Assembly: GCA_030737835.1 (NCBI GenBank) | Contig: CM060847.1 | Span: 19,225,246 to 19,289,245 of the forward strand | DNA: 64,000 bases | Source of the DNA: Acorus gramineus | Taxonomy: Eukaryota > Streptophyta > Magnoliopsida > Acorales > Acoraceae | Direction of reading: 5' to 3' | In this document: positions 1 through 10,749 of the stretch, in pieces | Layout: each line of letters opens with the position of its first letter | Numbering within the stretch: the first letter of the stretch is position 1 | Translations under genes and position numbers: made by a program | The notes under the pieces: generated by a model | What the model saw: only the letters and a program-made list of their open reading frames with translations | What the model was told of the DNA's origin: nothing | Databases searched by the model: none

Positions 1-2068
1 CCACTCCCACATTCAGCACAGTCCGTCTACCAAATCAGGAGGTACCTACTGATGGGAGCCCCTGCACGGGACGACCTTTCTAACGCTAAGGTAGTCTCTA
101 CACGGATTCAACGAAGGGAACAGAACAGCCTATCCATCGCACATGATCCACTCGGATCCGCTGACAACACATCTCTACAACTCTAATGTCTTGAATTCTT
201 CAGAATTCCACCAGCGCGCATAACCAAGATGCGGGGAATACCTAAGATAATAATGAGGAAAGGAAACCTTGGGAGGACAACCTGAGGTCCCGATATAGGA
301 CATTCCGCCAACCAAACAAGGAACACGGAGTACCCTAGCCCGGGTCTCAATGTTGACCTCGCAAGACCCCCCTTTAATATTCCCTAAGGCATGCTAAAAA
401 TATCTTAAGTCTGCATTTAATTTAATAAATCAAACTAATAGGACGCATGCATAGGTCGAGGTTTTCCTAGCATGATAACGAGGTGACAGGATGCACGGCT
501 CATACACATATCCTAAGGGTGCAAGTCCCTAACATACAAGTCTAGGGTGGCATGCATTCTACACATTAATCATGCTTGCATGGATTACAATTAACAAGTT
601 AATATCAACTGTGGTACCCCAGGGGAGGGTGGTATACGCCCAAGTGCATGTAGCGCCTCCCAACTGGGTTGGGTTGTCCCACTCACAGGTAACCGGGTCA
701 TCGCGCGACCGTCCGTCAAGATCTGCAAGACAGGGTAACCCACTTGGTGAGTAAAATACACAAATACCACAAAATACACAAAAACACACAAATAAACACC
801 TAGTACTCGGGCAAACGTACATACGGCCTGTACGCACGCTAGCCCGAGCACCCCGACTCACTCCCGAACCCTCGGCAACCACCCGCACGACCACCCGCCT
901 GCGGATGCACCGCCGCACCTCAGGCCGCGCACCCAGGCGCACCGTCGGGCCCCTGCCCGCACGCCTGGTCACGCTGCCGAGCCACCCGGGTGCACCGCGC
1001 GCCCACTGCGCCCCATCGCAGCAGCCCGCGCGCACACCGCACGCCCCGCGCCCAGCTCCTCGCCCCGCGCGCACCATCGCTCGCCTAATCGCGCCCTCGC
1101 CTCGCTCCGCGCGCACCCCGCGCGCACCACCGGCTCGCCCAGCACTCCATCGACTCGCCGCGCGCTCACAGCGCGCCTGCGCCCCCGCGCAGCGCTCCGC
1201 GCGCACACCCCCGCACGGTGCCCTGCACACAGCGCCCCATCGCCCACGACCAGCGCCCAGCACACCCGCGCCCAGCGCCCAACACGTGCGCCTAGCACAC
1301 CGCCCAGCACGCCCTCCAGCTCCACCCGAGCGCACGCCCGCGCGCATGTTCACGCGCACACGCGCGCGCGCCCAGCCTGCTGCTCTGCCTGCTGCGCTGC
1401 TTGCTGCCTGTGCTGCCAACCTGCCCGAGGCAGTCAACCACCCTGCCCGAGCCACCCTACCTCCTCTATCCGGCCACCAATCACCTCCAACAGCCACCAA
1501 TCACGCCCCCTCACAGCCAACAACACCCAAACCCACCCTCCTAACAAGCATCTAAACATGGAAAAGAAGGAAAAAGAGCTTACCAAGGAAAGGAGAGGAA
1601 AGGAAGGGAACCGGAAGCTCTTCTTGCACCGAAATGCCTCCCCAAGGATCTCCACCACCAAGACCTCTTCCCACCTCCGAAAGGGCCGGATCTATCCTTT
1701 CTATGTTTTGAGTTTTAAGTTCTAAGCCCTCGAGGTGGCTCAAAACTTAGAAAAGAGAGAGAGGGGGAGAGAGAAATTCCAAGGAAGGAGAAGATGAATA
1801 GTGGGAGATATTTTAGCTTCTCACTTTAAATAAGTCAAACCTCACTTGAATTAGGGCTAATAAAGATTAATTAGGCTTAAGGACTAGATTAGGTGAGTTA
1901 AGTGGGCTTTGACTTGGGTCAACCCAACCACACAAAAAAACAAAAAGGGTTGACCAAGTCATGGGCTCACTTTGACCGAGTCAACTCCCCCAATGACTTC
2001 TCGCTCGGTAAAACTGTCAAAATGCTCCAATGGTTACCAGCAGGCCAAAAAGTGACACATATATAACA
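1..2068 (-). mobile_element. Long Ty3/gypsy-type LTR (LTR-A), cut by window edge
   Basis: This is the same LTR family as 11206-14388 and has the same orientation. The right end is the family terminus, reading ...TATATAACA up to 2068; the other end lies outside the window. Compared with 11206-14388 it lacks about 220 bp near 2012. The block at about 840-1420 is a CpG-dense GC-rich core, and the long ORFs across it are compositional. Because only one end is visible, it cannot be decided whether this is a solo LTR or part of a full element. Confidence 0.85.
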
Positions 2069-2591
2069 CGGCCCCCGCGGCCTCAGTCCCTACACCCTTG
2101 CCTTCCTCTGCACCAACTGTGCCGGAGGCTAAAGCCTCAAAGGCACCCTTAGCCCTTCTCTCCTCCTCCTCAACCCTGGCCTTTGTGGCCCCCCTGTCCA
2201 ACATCCCCACAATAGCGTCTAAAGATGCCCTCACCTCCTCACTAACTCCCTCAGCCCCTACCCCCTCGACCGCACCCTCAGCTGGTCCTTCGGCCTCCAA
2301 AACTACGCCTTCGGCAATCGCCGATTGGGCCCCACGCCTCCTCTTGCGTGTATAACCTATCACACTACCCCCTACCCCCAAGACAGCCCCCGAGGATGCA
2401 CCCACACCTCCACCCTCGCCCACCAATGGCATCTCTGCCGATTGGGTCGTCTCCTCCACGACCCTCCTCTCCGCCCCGTCGCTCTCTGATGACCTAGTCC
2501 CCGAGGCAGCCCCCCTCTGCCCTCGGGAAGACCAGAGACGCTTCATCATCGAAGCCGTCTTCTTCCCCTTCGTCATCTCCTCCGATTTCAT
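2069..2591 (-). pseudogene. Antisense ORF of a Tat-like Ty3/gypsy element, truncated
   Basis: A minus-strand ORF starts at the ATG at 2589-2591 and is cut by the LTR that ends at 2068; the last few codons before the stop (2034) are LTR sequence. The product begins with a short basic stretch (KKTASMMKRLWSSRGQRG), followed by low-complexity Ala/Gly/Glu-rich sequence containing RKRRRG. No known domain was recognised. It is antisense to the LTR at 3453-4728 and lies where the pol-to-3'LTR interval of that element should be. This matches the arrangement known for the extra antisense ORFs of the Tat lineage. A TATAAAA-like motif on the minus strand near 2735-2743, about 145 bp upstream of the ATG, would suit an antisense promoter. 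The assignment to Tat is by position, not by protein similarity. Confidence 0.45.
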
Positions 2592-3452
2592 GAAGAAAAG
2601 AAAACCCACCCCAAAGGAAACTAGGGCTTCAAAATCAAGAAGAAAGGAGTGATCTAGGGCGAATCAAAGTAAAGGAAATAAAGGTTTTTTGGTTTCAAGC
2701 AGAGAAGAAGAAGAAGAGAGGGAAGAGCAACCGTTTTTATAAACGTGCAGGAGAGAGAGGGTCCCTTTTTCGGTTATAAAGGGCCCAGTCGGCCGGCGGC
2801 TACTCGCGAGTAGCCCTCCCCCCCTATCCAACGGCTAAATACAAGTAGCCACCCCTCCCTGCTGGCTAAACACCACTAGCCGCCCCCTGCCAGCTTCTCA
2901 AACACTCTTATTTCCTAGTTTTCTAAAACCAAACAGCCATGTATTGGTTTATTTCCAAGTTTTACTTGATTAAACACAACTTTTTTGAAGTTTTACCACA
3001 ATTAACACTACCATTCAGTTCAAATTTGTTCAGTTCTAGTTCTTTTTTGAAATCTTTGTCTTTCGAATGATCCAATTCACCAAATCAAAAACACTTTATT
3101 TTACTTTCTGTCCGCGATATCTCCTTGATTTGCTGAGCTACCCAAGCACGGGTACGGTAGGAACAAGGAAACTGACGCTGGGCTGCTCTGTGCACGATGG
3201 CTAAGAACCTCGTCCGAGGGTTGGATCACTCGCTTCCTTACTTTTACTCACTCCCCCACCTGGATCACTCCTTAGATGACTATTCTAGTCAAAACCCAGC
3301 CTCTGATGACCTAAATTAAACTCCCTGAATGGTATTTGGTCATGTGTCCTAAACTTCTTGAAGGCTGGACCGACCAAAATAAGGGTCTCTTTCCTTATCA
3401 TTGATCGACGACTTTTTGTTTCACGCAAAGACTCCGTCCGATGAGGGACAAT
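2592..3452 (+). mobile_element. Tat-like Ty3/gypsy internal region before 3' LTR
   Basis: Non-coding sequence between the antisense ORF and the LTR. It ends with the purine-rich GATGAGGGACAAT directly before the LTR start, a plausible polypurine tract. It carries inverted GGCGGCTA/TAGCC motifs (near 2796-2880) of the kind also found in the adjacent LTR. Nothing else was recognised. Confidence 0.45.
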
Positions 3453-4728
3453 TGTAGATACCATAATTTTGACCGTCCAAAGAAAAGAAATTTACTTCAA
3501 GTAATATTGGAAACGACCACATTTGGACATCTAACAGAAAACTCCCTTAGAAACCAAGACCGGAAACCCTAAGTCCAACACTTAGAAAAATCTAAGAACC
3601 TGGACATGGGCGGCTACTTGAGAGTAGCCCCTCATACCAGGCGGCTAGTTTCAACTAGTCGCCCCCCAAACCAATCCCAAACCGCCTTTCTGGATGGGAC
3701 ATAAAGCAAGCATGATTGCGGCGGATTGTCCCTTTTAGCCGCCCCATCTCAGCCGGTTCAACCTTAGTAACCGACACAAGCCACCGCTTGTCAGAGATGG
3801 GACGTTTGGCAGGTTATGATGGGGGTGGCTACCTGAGAGTAGCCACCCCTCACCAGGCGGCTAGTTAACACTAGCCGCCCCTAGCCTGGACATTGTCAAA
3901 GAACAAAGATTTAATGGAATGTCAAATCAAGCACCTTATTATCCATTTTGATCTATTGTCTAGTTGACACTCCCCTACACATCATTTACTAAAAATAGGG
4001 GGTCTCTAAGCATTCATTAATCATCAATTAATTCCCAAGCATAATCAATAATACGCAACAACCCACATTCCCAATACAAGCCTATACCCCCCACACCACC
4101 ACTTCAAAAACCCTTGATAGAGAAAGTGAGAGAGAAACCCATTCCTTGCATAAATCCACTCTCTAAAACCCAGATTAAACCTAGCTTAGTCTTTGCCAAC
4201 ACCCAAAACCAAACTCTACCCAGGTTCTGCCCAAATCGAACCAGGTCTCAGGCGGCTACTTATACCCAGCCGCCCCCACCAAGCGGCTAAATCCAACTAG
4301 CCAGCCCTTCCCCTACCCCACCTAAGTCCCAATTCTCCTTTAGTCAGGTTCCCAAAGCAAAAGAGGATCCTTGTCTTCACCTCTGTGTATGGTATATCCA
4401 TGTCTTAGAGTTGAGACCCCACAAACTCCCCCACGAAGGCGATCAAATCCACCCTCAACTTTTCCTGCTTTTTGAGAAAAGCAGGTGGCGATCACAACCA
4501 CCCCTGAATCCTCTTGAGGACCCGTCGGCCGCCTTAGCCAGGAACGAAAAAACCAAACCACCCCCCCTTCCGAGAGACGATCTGACCGAGCCTGCCAAGG
4601 CGCAGCTCTCCGGATCTGAGCCTCCGAAGAACCCCCACACACGCAGACCCCAAAAGGAGCAGGAAGAGAGGGAGGAAGGCTTTCTGGAGCACCCCCAACC
4701 ACCCCCCTTCCAAAATCCGATACCGACA
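3453..4728 (+). mobile_element. 3' LTR of Tat-like Ty3/gypsy element
   Basis: It begins TGTAGATACC directly after a polypurine-like tract and appears to end ...ACCGACA, giving a TG...CA unit of about 1276 bp. The right boundary is set where CACTA-derived sequence begins (TTATGGTGTA, also at 31330 on the opposite strand). It contains several near-palindromes of the form GGCGGCTA...TAGCCGCC near 3610, 3830 and 4252. No second copy is in the window, so the ends are inferred. Confidence 0.5.
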
Positions 4729-5296
4729 TTATGGTGTACATGAGGTAAGTTAAATTATCATATCAATGTGGTATGCAATCATAAATTCATTAAATTTCAA
4801 ATATTTATTATTAATTCTCAGCTATTTACAAAAGGTGAATGTAAATTCCAGTTATGGATTTATCAATCCTACTTCTGTGTCCGCCTAAAAAACATCAATA
4901 GTTGTGCGGGCTTTGACTGATCGGTTTGGGAATGCTCCCCATGTTGATCTATTTCTATTGCCTTATAACCTAGAGTAATTTTCTAAATTTCATAAGTTAC
5001 GTATATTTATAATATTATGTTCATTGCATTTTTAACATTTTCATATTTTAATTATGGAAAATGTTTAGCCAACATTGGATCTTGTTGATCATGAGCCCCA
5101 ATGAACATATAGTTTATTATTTGGATCCATTGGCACATTTGATTCGTAAAGAAATCAAAACGGTCATAAACCTGTAAGTATTTTGATGTTCATGTACTCC
5201 TCATATTTATTACAAAATTACTCTTAATCTTAAAATTGTTTCTAAGGGAGCTGGGAATCAAATATAAACCTGTAAGTATTTAAAAATAACACACAT
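4729..5296 (+). pseudogene. CACTA fragment with Ulp1-like peptidase exon
   Basis: The sequence is homologous, in reverse orientation, to 30880-31340 and 46960-47410. Translation around 5060-5170 gives QHWILLIMSPNEHIVYYLDPL-type sequence split across the window's codons. This is the His-Asp part of a C48 (Ulp1/SENP-like) cysteine peptidase domain, as carried by some plant CACTA and MULE transposons. This copy keeps the His that is changed to Arg in the copy near 47060. An intron-like donor (CTGTAAGTAT) follows the exon. It is a fragment only, wedged between an LTR and a GLP 3' remnant. Confidence 0.6.
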
Positions 5297-5600
5297 TTCC
5301 TTATGTCCTTCATTTCCTTAAAAAAAACTCTGACGTTTATTGTTTCAATAAGCAGAGCATGTATGCACTTGTTTTGCAGTTATTTAAGTAATAATGAATG
5401 TATTCATAATGATCATAATGATACACTGTGTCTAGTAATTGTGCTTATTTATGCTCTTCCTTCTCGGTGAAAAGGAGAACAACAAACAAAACAAGACAGA
5501 AAAATATACTTTGGAATACAAATTTACTCTGTTTTACTCACCAAAATAAAAATTTACTCTGTTTTCTAATTTCTCATTGTTTTACACCCTTCACAATACA
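5297..5600 (+). pseudogene. GLP 3'-flank remnant
   Basis: Matches the 3' untranslated and downstream sequence of GLP1 (compare 9481-9790): the CCTTCATTTCCTTAA stretch, TTGTTTCAATAAGCAGAGCATG, and GATCATAATGATACAC. No GLP coding sequence is left; a CACTA fragment replaces it on the left. This marks another former member of the cluster. Confidence 0.7.
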
Positions 5601-7190
5601 CTACACATGATTTTTTTATAAAAATCAAGCAGCAACAAGGATTTTTCAACTCCCAATAGAATGTTTCACCTCTCAATATATTTAATGGTATAAATGCCAA
5701 TTACTTTTCAAGGTGATGTTTGGTTTCTCTTCAGACACACTTGATGACTCTTAAAGTCTCCAAGACAACGATATTAAAATCTATAAATTTGTTTAATGTT
5801 CCAACAATGCCTCCAATATACGAACTTTGTTTTGCACACCCAAACTTGCTACATCTCTTTTGAAATCCTTTCTGACTAATAGTTTTGTGAATATATCCAC
5901 TTTTTTATTCAGGTTTTTTAAAGAATGGAGCTCCCTAGGATTTAATCCATTTACTTCTTTCACACAATGGGGAGGTGCTTACCGATTTAACTAAAGTTTT
6001 ATTCGGTTTTATAGTAGTCCACATGAATAATTTCTTCTTTCAAAAGCTCTATACAATAATTTCTTCTCACAAGCTCTGGATAAAAAGGTAATATAGAATC
6101 AAATTGGATCATTCACCAAACCATCAACACCAAACCATAACTCTTAGACTCATGTTATTGTGCTCTCAAAGGTATACATATTCAATTCACTGGAGTTAAA
6201 CACCAACAACTCCTCTGTATTTTGGGATGCCAGAGAAGAAGTTGTTGGATGTAATTGCGGCCACAATGGATGTAACCGAGGCCAAAATGGGATGAACTTG
6301 AATTTAGCTTGAGTTGCAACTCCAATAAGGAATACAGAGTTCCTATCACTAACAAGTGTTCCGAATCCTGCTCTTGTATCAGACTCCAATCATCATGCTA
6401 CATCAAATGCTGCTTCTTTTTTTCTTCTACGAAGATAAAAAAGAATTGGGTTGGGTATGTGTCTGTGAAACCTCAGGATTTAAAATGATTAGGTGCAAGA
6501 AATTATGGTGCAAGAAATTTGATGTTAATTGTAACATCCTATACTTACACATAAAGATATTGTATGCTTTGACACTTGTTAAGCTCGGGACTTTAAAAAG
6601 TGTCTTGGTGTGTAAGAGAAGTGCTCGTGGGACTACATTCATGGTGTGCAGGAATGCACATCACCATCATCCTCACCCCATTCATAAGTCTCCAGGGACT
6701 CTTTGTTATCCCTGCCCAATAGCGAACAAATCGTTAATTTTCCTTTTTGCAAGATAAATACATGTGGTAGGTGTGTAACACTATAGAAAAATGATATAAG
6801 AATCTAATCTATGTCAAGATCTTAGGCAACCTCTCTCAAAGAGAAGGAAAAGTAAAATAATCCAATATTATTTATAGATAAAAGTTGAATATGTCATTTG
6901 GCTACAAGTCTTTATTATAAGAACTCAATAAGACCTCCTTAAACCTAATTGCAAGCTTACTGAAAATAGAAAATATTAAATAAATATAACAGCTATTTAT
7001 TCTAAGATCCTACAAATCAATCAGAATATATGGCAAACAATTCTGATATTTGTTTAAAGAAAAACAACCACGCAAATTATTAACATAAATAACAAATTTG
7101 CTTATTTAATAGCTTTAATGATGAAATATAGCAAAAATAAATATCTCTACGAAATAATTTAGCATGTCAGTTTATGGGATTCTGAGATGG
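5601..7190. repeat. Diverged dispersed repeat, copy 1
   Basis: Recognisably similar along its length to 17290-18960, 23060-24720 and, more distantly, 26056-26880. It contains a 251-bp block (6530-6780) starting TGTAACATCC and ending GTGTGTAACA, which resembles a short LTR or TRIM-type terminus, although no flanking duplication was seen. ORFs here are short and interrupted. The sequence looks like former GLP-downstream DNA plus decayed transposon. Confidence 0.55.
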
Positions 7191-7192
7191 TC

Positions 7193-7830
7193 TCAATTAT
7201 TCTTGTTATCTGCTATTCTCGCAAATTTCTTCCTGGATCTATTTTGATGGACTGATCCTTCTAATAACATATCGGTCATCCGTTCTATATCATTCTCCTT
7301 CACTTGAGAAGAACTTGACCTCGAGTTCAAATGAAAAGAATTTGATAGATTAGGGGGTTGATATTTGATGTAGTATGTCTCCTTGGATGTAGGGCTGGTT
7401 AACAAAGATTTGCCCTTATCCTTCAGAGACTTGGGGACCGGCTATTGTCCCAAGGGGACATTGCGATTTTGTGTCTCCTAGAAAAATACATAAGTGTTGT
7501 CGCGGCCTCGATTGGTGATGTCAACGTTGTATTTCTAAGGTCTATCCAACAATACACGGTTAGCATCCATGCCCACCACGTTGAGACGCCCCACGTCTCT
7601 ACATTATTTACAGATAGAGATAGGTATCCTACAAACTTTTGTTACCTTTACGAACATGCCTTTCTTGATCCAACATATAGAGTAAGGCGCGTGATGCATC
7701 TCCGTTGGTAGCTTTAAAAGTGGTCCACCAATTTTCTCGAAATAAAATTTTTGAAGCTCCCACTATCCACGATCAAATCGCATACATTCTTGTTCATCAT
7801 GTAAGGGCAAAAATGCCAATACACAAAAGA
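7193..7830 (-). pseudogene. Ty3/gypsy protease-region fossil
   Basis: Reading the minus strand from about 7830 gives VCDLIVDSGSFKNFISRKLV, an aspartic-protease active-site region of plant Ty3/gypsy type (D-S-G). It is followed by WIKKG...VTKVC, then NVVGMDANRVLLDRP and NRGRDNTYVF. These match in order the protease-to-RT linker of plant gypsy polyproteins. Stops and frame breaks interrupt it, and no RT follows on the left. It is a decayed insertion between GLP remnants. Confidence 0.6.
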
Positions 7831-8160
7831 GGTCAACCCCCACCTGACTCTACGTAGCGCCAATAATCCTTTGGGCACGGATTAGGCTCCATAATATAAT
7901 AATCTCCTACTTGGAGACTGAATTAAGAGTAAAAAACATCTATCAAAATGATCGATCTTTAACCTTGTGTGCTCATCTTGGTTCTCAAGCAAGAAGATTA
8001 ATGGAAGCTGTGCACAACTCCAATTTTTTTTGTAGTCACTGTCGTAGTCAATATGTTAGCTGGATTCTAGCTTCCTCGGATCTTCTCAAGCAATATAGAC
8101 TCCCATCGTCCAAAAGCATTCTGAAGAAGTGATGACGAAGTCCTATGTGGTTCGTGTGAA
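7831..8160. repeat. GLP-upstream repeat shared with 44640-45010
   Basis: Similar by eye to 44640-45010, including the stretch GCAATATAGACTCCCA and the end TGAAGTCCTA. In both places it lies upstream of a GLP gene. The short ORFs (7911-8132 and its counterpart) are not convincing genes. Confidence 0.6.
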
Positions 8161-8188
8161 CTACACAAACTGTTTACCATTACAAGAA

Positions 8189-8215
8189 TTTTTCCTGAAT
8201 CGAAACAATCTAAAC
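8189..8215 (+). other. Short CACTA leader remnant upstream of GLP1
   Basis: A 27-nt stretch matches 36400-36426 (just upstream of the TNP2 start codon) at 25 of 27 positions. It sits between two imperfect copies of an AACTACA..AAAC.G.TTACCATTACA unit. The match may be a scar of a CACTA element that once lay here. Confidence 0.35.
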
Positions 8216-8452
8216 TACAGAAACAGCTTACCATTACAATGACATATTGGCAAACATTATCCGATCCATTCAATTTATTTTATTTTATTTCAAATGCGTT
8301 CTCGTCCCAGAATGAGGGGAAAGAAAAGTCAGTTGAACAATTCTTCGTTAATATAAAATTTCATAGAGATTTTCTTGGATTAATTCACCACCATATATCT
8401 GAATGTGTCTGGTAAACATTAACTACTCATTATAAGATTAAAAGAATACTTA

Positions 8453-8467
8453 TTTGACCAGGTCAAA
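8453..8467. promoter_or_regulatory. Inverted W-box pair in GLP1 promoter
   Basis: TTTGACCAGGTCAAA is a perfect palindrome containing two opposed TTGACC W-box cores, the binding motif of WRKY factors, 223 bp before the GLP1 ATG. The same palindrome is at 10911 and 48407, and degenerate versions lie upstream of GLP3 and GLP4. Binding is inferred. Confidence 0.5.
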
Positions 8468-8572
8468 TTCTGGACAGAGATTACTTGTTATTATGACATT
8501 AATCTAATAAAGTGGACAGAGTCTGATTGATTTACTGACCATTTCAATGGCACCTGATCACTCTTCAATAAC

Positions 8573-8580
8573 TATAAATA
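8573..8580 (+). promoter_or_regulatory. GLP1 TATA box
   Basis: TATAAATA lies 103 bp upstream of the GLP1 ATG. It is conserved in sequence and spacing at 11031 (GLP2) and 48527 (GLP6). Confidence 0.65.
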
Positions 8581-8675
8581 GCCAGCCATACACGAGAACT
8601 CACAACCCACCAATCTCCAAATACTTCTGAGAACCTAAGCTTAGAGTAAGCTAAGTATTATTTGGATTGAATACA

Positions 8676-9476
8676 ATGGCTTCTGCAATGTTGATAGTTG
8701 TCCTCCTCGCCATGGCTTCCTCGGTTGTCCTCGCCTCGGACCCCAGCCCACTCCAAGACTTCTGCGTCGCCGACAAAGCTTCTCCAGGTACTACTATTAA
8801 CACACGCAGTTTCTATGCTTGATCAACTAGTACTTTATCACGTGATTGAATTGTCTAAATACATGTAATAATACTTGTATATAGAGAGCTCATTATGTTA
8901 ACTGGGTATTTCATGTTTCCAGTTCTGGTCAATGGATTCGTCTGCAAGAACCCCATGGATGTGAATGCCGAGGACTTCTTCTTCTCAGGCCTGAACAAGC
9001 CAGGGAACACCGACAACAGACTTGGATCGAACGTCACCGCAGTGAACGTGAATAAGATAGCTGGTCTAAACACTTTGGGCATCTCTCTCGCCCGCATCGA
9101 CTTCGCCCCATACGGGCTCAACCCACCACACACGCACCCCCGAGCAACGGAGGTACTTACGGTGATTGAGGGCACTCTCCTCGTTGGCTTCGTCACTTCC
9201 AACCCCAAAAACCGTCTGATCTTCAAAGTCCTCAACGCGGGTGATGTTTTCGTGTTTCCTGAAGGGCTCATTCACTTCCAGTTCAACCGTGGACACAAGA
9301 ACGCGGTGGCAATCGCAGGTTTGAGTAGCCAAAACCCCGGTGTGATCACTGTCGCTAATGCGGTGTTTGGATCGAATCCGAAGATCGATGATGGAATTCT
9401 CGCCAAGGCATTTCAGGTGGACAAGAAAGTGATAGACTATCTCCAGAGCCAGTTCTGGATGGACAATAATAACTAG
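8676..9476 (+). CDS. Germin-like protein (cupin), GLP1
   Basis: Spliced from exon 1 (8676-8787) and exon 2 (8923-9476); the intron has GT at 8788 and TTTCCAG before 8923. The product is 221 aa, typical for germin-like proteins. Residues 1-20 form a signal peptide ([20 protein letters not shown]), so the protein should be secreted to the apoplast. Cys30 and Cys45 are the conserved disulfide pair, and Asn74 (NVT) is a likely glycosylation site. Cupin box 1 ([10 protein letters not shown]) supplies His107, His109 and Glu114, and box 2 ([16 protein letters not shown]) supplies His155, the complete Mn-binding set. Family members form very stable oligomers and have superoxide dismutase or, more rarely, oxalate oxidase activity; which applies here cannot be read from sequence. 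The ATG is the first after a TATA box and heads a good signal peptide. Confidence 0.93.
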
Positions 9477-10082
9477 TGCTTTATTATGTCCTTCATTTCC
9501 TTAATTAAAAAATAACTTTGACGATTATTGTTTCAATAAGCAGAGCATGCATGCACTTGTTTTGCAGTTATTTAAATAATAAAGAATGTATTTGTTTTCA
9601 TAAATTAATATTGGTAATGATCATAATGATACACAGTGTCTAGTGAATGTGTTTTATTTTTACTGGTCCATCTCCGTGAAAAGGAGAACAACAAAGAAAA
9701 CAAGAGAGAAAAAAATAATTTCGAATACTAATTTATCTGTTTTACTTACTAAAATTAAAAAATTTACTCAATTTTTTAATATCTTATTTTTATACACCTT
9801 TCACTAGTGTTCTGATATGCGGTATACAGTTTGTTAGCGGTTAGGGTACCGCACAGGATATATGCGGTATGAGTGAGTATATGTGGTTCTATAATATTTT
9901 ATTAATAATTTTTTTTTAATATGTAATAATTTATAAACAAGAGATAACAAGATAAATTTTGGAGACATTACAAATCAGATCTTTTTTTTCTCTTACTTTT
10001 AATCACACATCATGGCATTAATGTTATTATTATTATGAACAAGAAAACAGGGCATTAGCTGCCAAATCATTTCTTTGCTTTT
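9477..10082 (+). other. GLP1 3' flank
   Basis: Conserved 3' untranslated and downstream sequence shared with GLP5, GLP6 and the GLP shards. It includes TTATTTAAATAATAAAG and the GATATGCGGTATAC tract near 9818. No ORF of note. Confidence 0.6.
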
Positions 10083-10395
10083 TTATGTAACTGCCTCGTA
10101 CATGAAAATCGTTTGCTGCAAAACTTTAATTTCGTAGCAAAATGTGACAATTGGCGACAAAATAATATTCGTTGCTAAAGGCCATTTGTGCGTAGCAAAA
10201 GATACCCTTTTGCTACGACAATCTAAGCGAAGCAAAAAGTCTCTTGTTCCTACGAAATTATTTCGCAGAAAATGGTTATCTTTTGCAACGAAAATAACTC
10301 GCATTCAAAAGGTTATCTATTGTGATGAATTTTTTATTTTCACAGCAAAAGATAACCTTTTGCTACGAACTTACTTCGCAGCTAAAAGTGTATGA
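10083..10395. repeat. Inverted-repeat array, TTTGCTACG motif
   Basis: Short motifs in both orientations alternate: TTCGTAGCAAAA, GCGTAGCAAAAGATA, CTTTTGCTACG, CGAAATTATTTCG and AAAAGATAACCTTTTGCTACG. They can form several hairpins. The array resembles subterminal repeats of a CACTA-type or other DNA transposon, but no terminal repeats or target duplication were found. The counterpart is at about 50033-50345. Confidence 0.5.
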
Positions 10396-10588
10396 ATTTA
10401 ATATTAAAAAAATGCAAATCTTCCCATGTGAAATATTTCACATGAAAAGTTTAAATTTTCTTAGAAAAATCTTTCCCTTTGAAATTTTTTTAATGCAAAA
10501 CCATTTGATAAATTAGCGAAACAAAACATAAATCTAAGATGATACAAATACCTACATCAGATGACAATCTGTATATACACAAAGATCT

Positions 10589-10749
10589 ATGTGTTGTTCA
10601 ATCATCGCAACCATAAAAGACTCTCTAAACCCTTCAATATGCAAAGTTGGGATTTGGATGACTATCAATGCAAGTGCTACTAGGCTATTGATTGAAACGG
10701 ATTCTACCACTATTTTTGCTTGGGTCAAAGGGAAGGGGTGCCACCCTTG
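10589..10749 (+). pseudogene. LINE RNase H fragment
   Basis: Translates to ...ASATRLLIETDSTTIFAWVKGKGCHPC, the ETDS..AWVKG.G.HPW part of the RNase H-like domain at the C-terminus of plant LINE polyproteins (compare 21840-21930). The hAT-type MITE starting at 10750 interrupts it right after CACCCTTG. Confidence 0.7.

Noticed and set aside
559..1555. Long overlapping ORFs on both strands in the first kilobase
   Set aside because: They fall in the CpG-dense LTR core, occur in several frames at once and have Arg/Ala/Pro-rich composition without any domain. The same applies at 12825-13562, 38564-39346, 55600-56582 and 62816-63828.
4340..4743. Opposing ORFs of 110-133 codons at the end of the Tat-like LTR
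   Set aside because: They lie inside the LTR, overlap each other on opposite strands and have no recognisable domain.
6640..6700. His-rich run (HHHHPHP) in a translated ORF
   Set aside because: It comes from a CATCACCATCATCCTCACC repeat in a dispersed non-coding repeat with frame breaks in the sister copies.
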